Shown piece by piece: positions 9,971 through 20,562 of a stretch of 64,000 nt of DNA. How positions within the stretch are numbered: position 1 is the stretch's first letter; each line of letters opens with the position of its first letter. The translations under genes and the position numbers were made by a program. This DNA comes from Blepharisma stoltei (lineage: Eukaryota; Ciliophora; Heterotrichea; Heterotrichida; Blepharismidae): positions 310,001 to 374,000 of the forward strand of contig CAJZBQ010000018.1 in assembly GCA_914767885.1 (NCBI GenBank), written 5' to 3'. The notes below the pieces were generated by a model. It made no database searches. It saw nothing but the letters and a program-made list of their open reading frames with translations, and was not told where the DNA came from.

Positions 9971-12329
9971 ATGGGCACACTAGCATCACACTCTCTTTTT
10001 GACGAAGATTTTGATGAACTAGGAACTGACTCCCCCCCTCCGTGAGCGAAAAAAAAAAACTTATAAATTTTTTTTTTTAAAAAAATTTAGATATATGTTC
10101 TATAGAAAATTTTTTTTTCTTCAAAATTTAAAAAAATTCTAATTTGTAAAATTTGGAAAGCAAATATTATTTTAATTTGTAAAATTTATGTTTAAAACAC
10201 AATTTGTTTAAAATTAAGCATAATAATTATCACTTATATATCAAAATTTTTTTCTATAAAAGATTTTTATTCGCTCATCGAGGGTGGATTTTTCTAATGG
10301 TTTTTTTCGCTCACGGAGGGGGAGTGAGCAAAATCGCCAAGAATTAGAAGTTTATGCAGATAAATTCGAGGCAATGTTTGATGACATCCAAAACTATGAG
10401 CTACCTGATGAATTAATAGATGAAATTGAAGCTGCATTCAATGAGTTGTTGTGTTTAAAACAAGAAAATATTTTACTCAAAAAGCAAGCTCAACGACAGA
10501 GGGAAATTCAAGAAATCTTGAGATTTAAAAAAGCAAATGAAGAAATCACACAGAGGAAATCTAGAGGAAGCAAAGAAAACAAAATTTTGAAAAATACTGG
10601 AAATCTGGGAAATAAAGAAAAATGGCAAAAAGTGAAGGATGAAAATAAAGAGGAAAATAAGGAAAATTTTATACAGCAGGTAAATTTTATATAGAAAAAT
10701 AAAGGAAAGAGTTCTTCTACTCCAAGAAAACCAAACTGCATTAATACTTCACCACAAATAATCTCTATTTTGGGAGCTCAAAATCAATCAAAAGCTAAAG
10801 AAGAGAATCTAGCTCAAGGCATTAAAGTAATTGAAAAAGAGATAAAGCAGCCACTAAATGAAAATATAGCTCCTGACACTATTAATTCAAGCCTATGCCA
10901 AAATGAAAATATTCAAAATAAAAGTGTTTTAATTTCAACCGTCCCTGCATTACTAGAAAATAATTCAAACAGTACTCCTTTTCAATCTAATGTCGGAAAA
11001 CCAATCCTCCAGCCTTGCAAAATTATTGCTTCTCCACCACCGCCACCACCAAATATTAAAACAGCTGTTCAGCCTCCACCCCCTCCACCTTTGCCTTCAA
11101 ATACTCAGCCTATTCTTAACACAAATAAGAGCATCCCCCCTCCACCTCCTCCCTGCCAAGCCTTTGCTCCCCGTTTCAAAACTTTATTTTGGCCCAAAAT
11201 TAACGAAAATACCACAGGAACTGTTTTTGATTTTCCAAAGCCCCTATCTGCCAATTATGACATATTAAATAAATTTCCTTATGTTTTACCCAAAAAGATT
11301 CCTACTCCCAGCTCTGCAAAATCTAAGTCTCTTATTTCCCACAAGAGAGAAATCGCAATCTCCTCTGCTTTAAGAGCATTGAGCTTAGCTCCTGATCAAA
11401 TAATCAGAAAGTTAATAACCTGCTCTGCTGATTTGTGTGAAGACTATGAGAAGTTATCAATTCTTTATAGAGTTTTTCCTGAGGATGCTGAACTTCTGCC
11501 TTTGAAACATATCAAAATTAATGATGAATCTCAATACACTTCTTCAGAACTTTTTATGATCAAGCTTGCTGAAATCCCAAATTTAAAGCTTTTAGTAAAC
11601 TCCATTTATTTCAAGTCCACATTCTATATAACTATAGAAGATTTAAAACTTTGCTTGCAAAACTGAAGCAGTCTATGCATAAGACTACTTAACAATTCTC
11701 GGCTAAAACATTTTGTAAACTTAGTGCTAACACTTGGTAACGAAATGAATAAAAATCATCCAAAGTTTGGCTCAGCCAAAGGCTTTAAAATTGAATATCT
11801 TAATGAGCTTTTCTCTATCAAAAGTGTAGATTCTTTATCGTTACTTGAGCTATTATCAGAACAGTTTAAATCTGAAAATAATGGAAATCCACAAATTTTT
11901 TCTTCAGCAGAGCTTGCACTTTTGCAGGAAATTTCTAATGCAAGCTTCACAGCTCTCCAATCAGCTCATATTGATTTTTATAAGCAATTTAGATCATTAT
12001 CAAATATAAAATTCAATAAAGAATTTGATGAAAATATGGAAAATTTTGTTAGTGAAGTCATTGAAGACGTTGAAAACGAAATGAATATATATGAAAATTG
12101 TATGGAAAATGTGAAAAAATGTCATGAATATTTTTTAGAAAAGGAGGAAAAAGACGAAGAAGGCAGATTGATGATGTTTATAAATTTGAAAAAATTCAGT
12201 GAAAGCCATATTGAAATTTGTAAGCAAAAGTGGAATTATGTAAGTAGAGAAAGCAAGAGACTTACAGTGCTGCCAAGTGGGAAATTGTCGTTAAGAAGGG
12301 TAAGCAAAGTTAATGGTATGAATAATTAA
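9971..12329 (+). CDS. Formin (FH1-FH2)
   Basis: Actin nucleator/elongator. After removal of the IES (10027-10324) and a 15 nt intron (10680-10694) it is 681 aa. The N-terminal part has a coiled coil (about 30-115) and a Lys/Glu/Asn-rich linker. FH1 is three proline tracts (PPPPPP three times, near 11030-11155). FH2 starts at RFKTLFWPKI and includes the conserved LTLGNEMN and KGFKIEYLNELFSIKSVDS block. One Trp is TGA (11664-11666). No GTPase-binding/DAD pair is evident, so it differs from Diaphanous-type formins. The start ATG 9971 follows an A-rich leader. Confidence 0.92.
10027..10324. mobile_element. F1 IES, 298 bp, in formin, TGA-bounded
   Basis: The ends CTCCCCCCCTCCGTGAGCGA and complement are flanked by direct repeat TGA (10027-10029 and 10325-10327). 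Collapse gives DELGTEQNRQELEV. There is no TA at the boundary. Confidence 0.87.
10680..10694 (+). other. 15 nt intron in formin
   Basis: GTAAATTTTATATAG, identical to the intron at 57198-57212; it ends in an in-frame TAG. Confidence 0.87.
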
Positions 12330-12560
12330 TGAAATTAATTCAAATTTTGCATTATAATAAATTTTAAAATATTTTCCGTTGCAACGTATTAAATTTAAAA
12401 TAGAATATGATATGATAAGCTTCTATTTCAATTTTCTTTTAATTTAATATTAAGCTGATTTTATATTAAAATTTAACTATCAAATTTATCAAAGAATATT
12501 CAAGAACTAAAAAAGATGATTTTCAGAAACATTAATTAAACTTAATTATTCAACCCACAA

Positions 12561-13711
12561 ATGGATGTAAGGTGCATTATTCCAGTGAATACTCTTCAAG
12601 AAATCAATTTTCAGAAATATCGGCTATTCAAAATTAATCTCACTCCTCACCTTTGGCTACTAGCAAAAACATCTTTCTCGGTAAACAATTGGGATAATTT
12701 GATTTTTTAGGATTTTAAAAAAAATCCACTTGCATATATTTGAAATGAAAAATCTTTAAAACCAATATTTTAGGATGCAAGATATAAGATTTTTATTTAA
12801 ACAATTGGAGAAACCATTATTATAATCATTAATTATACAAAAACATTTTAACAAAAAAATTTCATTTAAAAATGGTTTGATCGATAACGAAGGAATGAAA
12901 AGGGGTACTTGCCCTAAAAAGTTTCTTCTAATGCTTTATTTGCTAGCCAAGGGGAGTCAGGAACCAACTTGCTGCAAATTCATCAAAACGTTTAAAGCAT
13001 CGAAGTATTCATACCTCAGTAAGCTTTGGAGAGCAAACTAGTTTTGAAAAAAGTGAAGAAAAACCTCCACAAAAGCATGTGGAAATCAAAACCCATAACA
13101 TAGAAAAAAGAGATAGTATTGATATCAATGGAACTTCTTCACAAGACACTGATAGAATTAATTTATCTCAATTATTAAGTAAGGAATACGATTTATTTAC
13201 AAAGGAATATGAAAAACCTGACAGGAAAAAAATATCGCCAAAATATAGAGAAATAGTTGAAAAAATCACTCCAGTGAAATATATGAGGAGAAAATGTGCA
13301 TTTAATGGAAGCAGGCTTAGAGGACAAAATAGTCCAATTGATACAAATATTTCGATAGTTGGAAGACCTCTATCTTGTGCGTTGGGAAAAAGAAATAAAA
13401 ATCAAAAAAGACCAAAATCATCTCTAGATTTTACTCCGGGGTTAAAGAAAAGTAAAAATGAAAATATTGGAGAATTAAGCTCAAAATCTTTTATAGGCTG
13501 AGAATGCTTAGGAAGTCGTCCAGGAACTTGTTCGCCTGATATTCAGATCCCATTTAAAATTTCTACTGATAAATCTAATAGAAATGCTTCAAAAGACTTA
13601 TTCAATTTTAAACCGAAGTCAAAAAGGGAAAATCATAACAGTTCCTATAGTTTTAGCCAAGTTGCTCACAATATTTCCAAATATGGATCTTCTAGAAAAA
13701 CCCTGATTTAA
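12561..13711 (+). CDS. Unknown basic, low-complexity protein
   Basis: A 277 aa protein recovered only by removing the IES at 12640-12956; the first exon piece begins MDVRCIIPVNTLQEINFQKY. The body is Lys/Arg/Ser-rich with several SP/TP-like sites (KKISPKYREIVEKITPVKYMRR, RPKSSLDFTPG) and one TGA-coded Trp (13499-13501). It could be a nuclear or cytoskeletal regulatory protein phosphorylated by CDK-like kinases (inference). No domain is recognised. Confidence 0.72.
12640..12956. mobile_element. IES, 317 bp, TCA-bounded
   Basis: The ends are CTCCTCACCTTTGGCTACTA and the complement of CTCCCCTTGGCTAGCAAATA. The direct repeat is TCA (12640-12642 and 12957-12959). Collapse joins FKINL to RNQLAANSSKR in frame. 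Confidence 0.78.
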
Positions 13712-13834
13712 CGTAAATTAATTGTTTTATTAACTAAAGCTTGCCAAACAGCAAGATGCACGATAATAAAAATTGATATATAGATGATGAAAAATGTATA
13801 TATGTATTTTGATAGCAAGTTATAATAAATTAAT

Positions 13835-14974
13835 ATGGCAAGAAGGGATTCTAATATCATCGAAATAAAGCTTGAAAGAATTGGCAAAAAACGTTTTGAT
13901 TCTGAGCTTAATGGTGAATTAAAATCACTTCCTGGTCACCCAGTCTCTATAAGTTCTCAATGGCCGATCCCAAATGAGCTTTCCACACCTGATTACCAGA
14001 TTTCACCATCATTTGGGAAAATGTATGTCGGCGAAAGTTTTACTTGCTGCCTCAGAATTTCTAATATTTCACAAGGAGTTACTTTAGAAAGGGTGATTAT
14101 TGCTTGCCAATTAAAATACACAAACGTAAAAAATATCCCTATGCTTTTTCAGACTGAAATCCAAAAGCTTCAAGCTGACCAAACCAAAAGATTTGCATTT
14201 TCTTTACAAGTTGACCGTCCTGATACATATTATCTTAGCTTTGCAATCACTTTTAACTTGAAAGACCTTCCAGAGCCAATAAATGTTGGAAAATTATTCA
14301 AATTTGAAGCAAAAAACCCACTAGAGATGTCAAATACAATTTTTAAAGCAGAAAATGGGTTTATTGTGCAATGCAGGGTTTCCAATACGACTATTTATCC
14401 AATGCATTTAAACTCAGTGGAATTACTATCTAATAAGCAATTGTTTACTGTAATTCCTCTCCATGAGCAACCTAAAGCAGACATGTTTAATTGTGGGGAA
14501 ATCAGAAGCTATCTGTATCATTTAGTTGAATCTGTTCAATTATCATCATTTGTAGACTTAGGAGTTTTATCAATTACATGGCACAACACAACAGGTGATT
14601 TTGGGCATCTTGAATCTCAGCCTCTAACATACACATTCAAAATGGATAAAATTTTAAAGCTGGCGATTGATAATAAGCCAAAAAATTTTGAATTGGAAAT
14701 GCCTGTGCAAGTGAATTTAATCATTTCTAACATATCATCAACTTTTATGCTAGATAATGCCAGAATTGAACTGCAAGATTCTTTAATGAAAAATGTTGAC
14801 TTATATTCAATGTCGTCCACGGCACTTGGCAAAATTTTGCCGCTTGAATCCAAAAGTGTAACTATGGCTTTATTCCCAAAAGTGCCAGGTATACAAATAT
14901 TAGAAGGAATTAAAATTTACAGTGGCACAAATACGTGTGAATTTGAACCGTGCCAAATTTATGTCAAACCTTAA
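13835..14974 (+). CDS. TRAPPC13: TRAPPC13-like trafficking protein
   Basis: A 379 aa uninterrupted frame. The segment ISPSFGKMYVGESFTCCLRI matches the start of the DUF974/TRAPPC13 fold, where a GxxYxGExFxxxxxxxN pattern is diagnostic. Beta-rich immunoglobulin-like repeats follow, including WHNTTGDFGHLESQPL, typical of the middle domain. TRAPPC13 is a subunit of the metazoan/plant TRAPPIII vesicle tethering complex. The start ATG 13835 is close to an upstream AT-rich run. No intron or IES. Confidence 0.82.
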   Translation: MARRDSNIIEIKLERIGKKRFDSELNGELKSLPGHPVSISSQWPIPNELSTPDYQISPSFGKMYVGESFTCCLRISNISQGVTLERVIIACQLKYTNVKNIPMLFQTEIQKLQADQTKRFAFSLQVDRPDTYYLSFAITFNLKDLPEPINVGKLFKFEAKNPLEMSNTIFKAENGFIVQCRVSNTTIYPMHLNSVELLSNKQLFTVIPLHEQPKADMFNCGEIRSYLYHLVESVQLSSFVDLGVLSITWHNTTGDFGHLESQPLTYTFKMDKILKLAIDNKPKNFELEMPVQVNLIISNISSTFMLDNARIELQDSLMKNVDLYSMSSTALGKILPLESKSVTMALFPKVPGIQILEGIKIYSGTNTCEFEPCQIYVKP

Positions 14975-15559
14975 TAATTTAGTATAATTATTTATTTAAA
15001 CAAATTTAACTCCATCTATTCGGTAAATTTTTTTAAGTTTAATTGAAAAACGAAGATAATATTCTTAATAGCTTTAAGCATTCGTTGCTAAATCAATTAA
15101 TTCGTTTAATTAATATTATGAATTTCAATAGTAAATTAAATTCTCATCAGTTCATTTTTTGTGGTGAAATAATAATTTTCAGAAAATTTGTAACGAAAAT
15201 TTTTAATATCAACAATTGAAGCAAAAATTACTAAAACAGCAGCGAGGCTACAATTTTTGATAATCAGTGATTAGCTTTTATTACAGCTTACCCTAAAAAG
15301 CACGTATTGAGAATTTTAAAAATGACTTACTACTAGATATAGAGATTTGCAATAAATAATGATTAATTGAGTCACCATAACTTTTATCTAATATAGAGCT
15401 CTATTTAACACTCAAATCAAGCTCGCTTCTCATTATTCTTGAACCAATTTTAGCATAAAGAGGAATTTTGACACGTCACAAAAATTAGTGACATCATATT
15501 TTATTAATAAATCGGAAGGTTTCTGGTATCAGTAAAAATTATGAAATAAAATACGAGCT
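14975..15559. other. Intergenic, nothing recognised
   Basis: AT-rich spacer between convergent TRAPPC13 and tetraspanin genes; no repeat ends or RNA gene seen. Confidence 0.5.
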
Positions 15560-17257
15560 TTAAACATCGTTTTTACTGTCATTATTATTAGACTCAGACT
15601 CTGCTTGAGGATAGCTACCATCCACATCAACTACTTTAGGCTCAAGCCTTTGCTTTTCCTCAGTCCCGTTCTCATCACCTCCAAGTCCCGTTGTCGGGCT
15701 CTCAATTCCTGCAAACTTTTTCAGCTTCATCTTGATCATGAAAGCAATTACTAGACCAAAAATCTATATAACTTTTACCTGGAAGCATCCAAAAACAATA
15801 TTGGTTATTCCAAATTTCAATGATATATACCCAATTCAATCATAAATTTTTTCTCTGCAATTACCTATAGGTGTCCCTCTATTGATATCAGTGAAGAGAA
15901 AAACGTTTTCTTTAATGCAAACTCCTGAACAGTCAAACCTTTTTTCGACATATTTCAGCAAATTAAGGTACTTAGCATACTCTTGCATATAAGTATCAGA
16001 AAATGCATCATCAGGAATGACACAATTATCAACAGTGACGTCTATTTCCAAGGCCTTTTTCATAAATGCAATTAGAATTGCTTGAACTTCTGGAGGATAA
16101 TATTGAATGTGCCAGCAAGTATTGCAATTTTGAAGTTTGGTAGCCGTTCCATACGTAAAAGTCTGGTTGGCATAAAGGTGGACTTGGGTAGTAGGCTCAA
16201 GGTTGCATGGGCAAAAGATCGTGCACATTATACTCCCTGCTTTAATAACTGCATTTGAGGCATCTCGAAGACCTTTCAAGTCGTAGCACTTTTCGTCGCT
16301 ACCTAAATATTCCTCATCATATACATAAAATTGCGTGGCATCGACTCTCCCTCTCATGTGACGGTAACCTATGTATATTCGAGCATGATTTTTGGGCTAG
16401 TAGTTGGCCAAGCAATATCTGGTGTCCTGCAGCAAAGGACTTGAGCGCGAATCTGCTGGTTTGTGGCCTGATCCAATTGGGAGTTGCTTATGACTCCATT
16501 TTACCAGCAGTACCTGAGCAGGGGAAACCTGAAATGGAGCAAGGTTGATTACCTGCTCAAACTGCTATAGTGGCCCTGCCCCAAACCGTGGAAGCAGTTA
16601 AGTTTTTCTTCAGGGATGATCTGGGGGGGAAAAGAAGCTGACTAGACAGCAATGCAGTCTCTCTAATTAAAGGAAACCGAGCAGGAGCGATACCTCTAAG
16701 GGTGATAGGCAGAGCAACTAGGCGTTCGAAGAGACAAAGCTTGAAATTGTGATGTCCGTAAAGGTTTCCAACCCAATAGGGCAAAATACTGCCATGAAGC
16801 CAGAGGCTTGGACTGGGCTCAGAGTTATCATAGGTAAAACCCACCAATCCGGCTATGCCGTTAGGCGACAAGCATCGCACGGAATGCCACCAATGTGAAA
16901 TAAGGACTCTAAGCACCTCATTAATGTATAATATTCTTCAGCATAAGCTGCTCCCCATAGGCAAGCTATGCCAAAGACACATAAAAGGACTCCTGACCAT
17001 CCAGCCACAAACATATAAGAGTAGAGTCCCCACTTATTTTCCTTATAGGTGCCAAAAGCAGCTACAAAAGCAAAAATGATCATTAAAATGCCTATAACGA
17101 TCATGCATACTCCTACCCATTGTTTTTCAATTGCCTCTACCAGAGGAGAGTCAATAACAGTTGCTCCAACATATATAGTAAAAGCTCCAGTTCCAAGCTG
17201 GAGAAATGAAGTCTCAAATAAAATAAATTTGAGCCAATTTAAATGACAACAACGCAT
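15560..17257 (-). CDS. Tetraspanin-like four-pass membrane protein
   Basis: A 375 aa protein after removing an insert (16374-16928) and a 15 nt intron (15764-15778). It has four hydrophobic segments: after MRCCHLNW, VGVCMIVIGILMIIFAFVAA, SYMFVAGWSGVLLCVFGIAC, and a fourth running across the intron into IFGLVIAFMIKM. A large loop between segments 3 and 4 has many cysteines (MCTIFCPCNL, NCNTC, DCSGVC). That is the tetraspanin layout, though the canonical CCG motif is not seen, so it is a divergent member. The cytosolic tail is acidic. One TGA Trp lies before IGYISLKFG. Confidence 0.8.
15764..15778 (-). other. 15 nt intron in tetraspanin
   Basis: GTAAAAGTTATATAG, ending in an in-frame TAG; removal continues the fourth membrane segment. 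Confidence 0.85.
16374..16928. mobile_element. GC-rich SINE-like insertion/IES, 555 bp, in tetraspanin
   Basis: Direct repeat ATGTATA flanks it (16371-16377 and 16924-16930). GC content is clearly higher than nearby. Frame is kept only when the left TA at 16374-16375 is joined to the right TA at 16929-16930, giving AEEYYIGYRHMRGRV. No strong similarity to the other GC-rich elements was seen. Confidence 0.65.
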
Positions 17258-18045
17258 TGGCGATTTTATTATGCAGTTAAATTTTACCTATTAGATGATG
17301 TCTCATTCATTCGTTTATTATCCGTTTTTCCTTACCCCCTTTTGAATTTGAATAAAATCATAGATAAAATTTCTAATTTTTGGGTATTAAACCACTTTAA
17401 ATTGGAATAATTTTTTCGAAATAGAAAAATTTTATAAATCTTTATAAAATGAATTAGATGAAATAGTGCAAAAAATGCTATTTTAACAGTATTAAACTGA
17501 ATCAATTAATTTTTAATTAATTCTTCATAAAATAAATTAAAATCCAAAAAGATTGGACTCAATTTATATTTTTTAAATTTTAAAACTTTTTTGATAGAGA
17601 AAATTTAACCCCTTTAAATTGGAAGATTATTTTGCTACAATTTAAAGGGGAGCAGGCTAGAATTATGGTGTGAGCTCAATAAATATGGAACGATTTTATG
17701 TGATATTTAATAGTGTTATTTGCGATAATTCAGTAGAGAATCTTAAAAAGGTTAATAAAAATTCAGAAATAAAACGGAGGCATTCTGATAAGGTTAACTC
17801 CTTACTTTGGCTCAGTAAAGTGGAACTTCGGTTCTTCTGAGAGCTTTATCTATAGAGACACTATCCATATGGCACTGGAAGCAGAAAATTATTTTTTTGA
17901 TAACTGGAGGCGATTAGAAGTTCTAATGACCTTTTAACTGCCAATCAGCTACTCAGAGATGAAGTAGCATCTCACGTGTAAGGCTTCAGAAAACAGAAGA
18001 ATAGCTATTTATGATTTATCTAACTAACAAACTATCTAATAAAAA
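17258..18045. other. Intergenic with possible F2-like element
   Basis: The motif CCCCTTTAAATTGG at 17608-17621 and its inverse near 17638-17650 resemble the F2 IES ends, with a possible left end at 17332. No matching target duplication was found. The rest is AT-rich, with nothing recognised. Confidence 0.35.
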
Positions 18046-19299
18046 TTAAACCAAGTTTCCTCTTTTTTCTTGCTCTTGCTCTAGAGATTCAAAAAGAGCC
18101 TTGAAATTTCCAATTCCAAATCCATTGTTATTGTGTCTTTGAATGAACTCGTAGAACAGTGTAGGTCTGTCTTCGACTGGCTTTGAGAAAATTTGTAAAA
18201 GATACCCACGATCATCAAAATCAATTAAGATGTGGAGCTCTTCAATCTTTGCTAAATCTTCTTGAACTTGGATTGAAGAATGTGCAAGTCTTTTTCTTAG
18301 GCTGTCGTAATATTTAGGAGGAACTTCTAAGAACTCAACACCTCTAGCCCTTAAAGTGCTTATAGTTGATATTATGTCATTAACTCTAACTCAGCGAGAA
18401 TTATAGGGAGCATAAATTTTTAAGAATTAATTTAATATTTAAATTTTACACCTATTAATTTTTTAGAAAAATCCATACTTCTAAACAGGAGTAAGTGCAA
18501 TATGCTGTACACCTGCTCCACCATAATATTCAACATATTCTTGAATTTGGCTTTTTCTGAGTCCTTCAGCAGGCTCATTTATCGGCATTTTGATGACTTC
18601 ATCCCAATCTGCGACCACAACCGACCTCAAAGATGAATAATCGGTATGTATTACAGATTCATCAGCTGACCAATATCGATGGAATTCAAGATACTTCTCA
18701 TACCACTCCACTGTAGGCGTCATATCACCATCTGGCTGATTTCCAACGATATGATCAATGACTTCCAAGTTAATTTTAGGGAAAGCCGCATTTATAGGAT
18801 CATCTCTGGTTACAGCCCTATAGCCTGGTAAAAAGGGTCCTGTGTAGTCAACGTTCTGGATCAATGTGTGGATGGTATCTCCATAAGTCTGAAGAGACGC
18901 AATAACGACCGATCCATACTCATCTTGCAAAACTTGTGGCTCACGGATTCCTTTGCAGCCTTTAGCTGTCGCCTTCTCGTACATCCCTCTTGCATCGCTT
19001 ACGCTAAATGCGATATCTTGGACCCCATCACTGTGCATGGCGACGTGACGATTGACTTCATTATCTTCAGGTGTGAGAGCTGATGTGAAGGCAAGGACTA
19101 CTTGGTTGTTTCGGATGACATTGGTACAGAACTTTTGGTTTCCAGTTTCAAGCCCTTCATATGCACATGGGCTGAATCCGAATCTTGATGTGTAAAATGC
19201 TGCGGCTTGTTTTGAGTTAGAGACGTAGAAACGGACGTGGTGGAAACCATAGAACTCTCCGATGTCTGGCCTTGCTTCTGACTTGGTGTAATAAGTCAT
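18046..19299 (-). CDS. HPD: 4-hydroxyphenylpyruvate dioxygenase
   Basis: Converts 4-hydroxyphenylpyruvate to homogentisate in tyrosine degradation. The reconstructed length is 391 aa, normal for the family. The Fe(II) ligands are visible: His in FHHVRFYVS, His in GVQHIAL, Glu in YEFIQRHNN. The C-terminal [13 protein letters not shown] is the conserved gate region. An IES at 18404-18481 interrupts the protein right after the second His (HIALTPV). The restored junction adds a short YNSRWVRVND stretch. The start is MTYYTK at 19299; an upstream in-frame Met at 19326 is possible but less likely. Confidence 0.95.
18404..18481. mobile_element. IES, 78 bp, in HPD
   Basis: TA-bounded (18404-18405; 18482-18483) with similar inverted ends TAGGGAGCATAAATTTT and TAGAAGTATGGATTTTT. 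Its length is a multiple of 3 but it carries in-frame stops. Confidence 0.75.
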
Positions 19300-19567
19300 T
19301 TTTATTAAATTCGCCAAAAGCCACAATAATTCGAGATGGAGAAAAAGAGGGAAATGAAATAAAAATTTAAGTGTTTAGGGGACTTGGATGGATGCAGAAG
19401 GAATTAGAAAAATCAACAGAAAATAATATTGAGTATTTACTTGGGTAAATTAGATACCAGATGAGTTAATATAATTAACCCTTTTTAATAACAGATCAAT
19501 GAAGTTAATGAGTAAAAAATTTCTAAAAATCCTTTATAAATTTTATTTGTATTAGATCTTTTTTTAC

Positions 19568-19936
19568 TTACTCCCACTCAGTGAGTGAACAAAATCATTG
19601 GAAAAATCCCTATTTTTTGTCCAAAAACCCACCCTCGTGAGTGAATAAAAATTTTTTAATAAAAAAATTTTTTATTAAAAAAATAAAGATTTATAAGTGA
19701 TAATTATTATAATGAAATCTCGAGCTAATTCTGTTTAATTTTAAACAAATTGCGTTCTAAAACATAAATTTTATAAATTAAATTAATATTTTCTTTCCAA
19801 TTTTTGCAAATTAAGATTTTTTTTTTAAATTTCGAAAAAATAAATTTTCTATTAAATTTATATATAAAAATTTTTTTAAAAAAAAAATTAACCCCCCTCC
19901 GTGAGTGAACAAAATTTTTTTGTTCACTCACAGGAC
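19568..19936. mobile_element. F1 IES, 369 bp, intergenic
   Basis: Left end CTCCCACTCAGTGAGTGAAC and a right palindrome of CCTCCGTGAGTGAAC. TTA flanks at 19568-19570 and 19937-19939. It lies between HPD and the CDPK genes. Confidence 0.75.
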
Positions 19937-20029
19937 TTAAAGCTTTTAATTTGAGTGGCTTTTATTTTAAATAATAAAATTACAATATGTTTAAAGACAC
20001 AAAAATTTTGATATTTCTTCCATAAATAC

Positions 20030-20226
20030 TTACTCCTCGAGCAAGAAAGCTATTTTTTTAAAATTTAAAAATCTTAAGCTAGAGATTTATCTAAATAATT
20101 ATCACGTATATATATAAAAATAATTTTATAAAGATGTTTTATTGACAAAAATAATTTACTTACTCTTGGAAGATTTATTCTTATCAAAAAAAGAGATTTT
20201 TTCAATAGCTTTTCTCTTTGACAGAG
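20030..20226. mobile_element. Possible degenerate IES
   Basis: The left TTACTCCTCGAGCAAGAAAG and right CTACTCTGTCAAAGAGAAAA (complement) are similar, and an internal TTACTCTTGGAAG occupies the position of the inner F1 repeat. Intergenic and weak. Confidence 0.35.
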
Positions 20227-20562
20227 TAGGATGAGCTAATATCTTTGAATACTTTTTATTAATAAACTTAATGGATTTAATTCATTTAAAATAAAAGCAA
20301 CTAAATTTTGTTAAACACTTATTCCATTTTTTCTTGATGACGTAAAATAATTCACTTTAAGCTTAAAGATATATTGAAATATAATTATTTTCTTTATTAT
20401 GAATCAAAATTTAATTGAGAATTAGACTTTGAGTCGCGAAATGGGAAGCATATTGAGAATTTTTTAAAATTAATATGGCATTTTATACATAAAACCATTA
20501 TTATAATTACGAGCATGCTTCATATATCATTTAAATCTTAAAGCATCTAGACTTTTTAATTA

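Noticed and set aside
16557-17246. Several open frames on both strands between the tetraspanin halves
   Set aside because: They lie in the GC-rich insert or antisense to tetraspanin and carry no recognisable domain.
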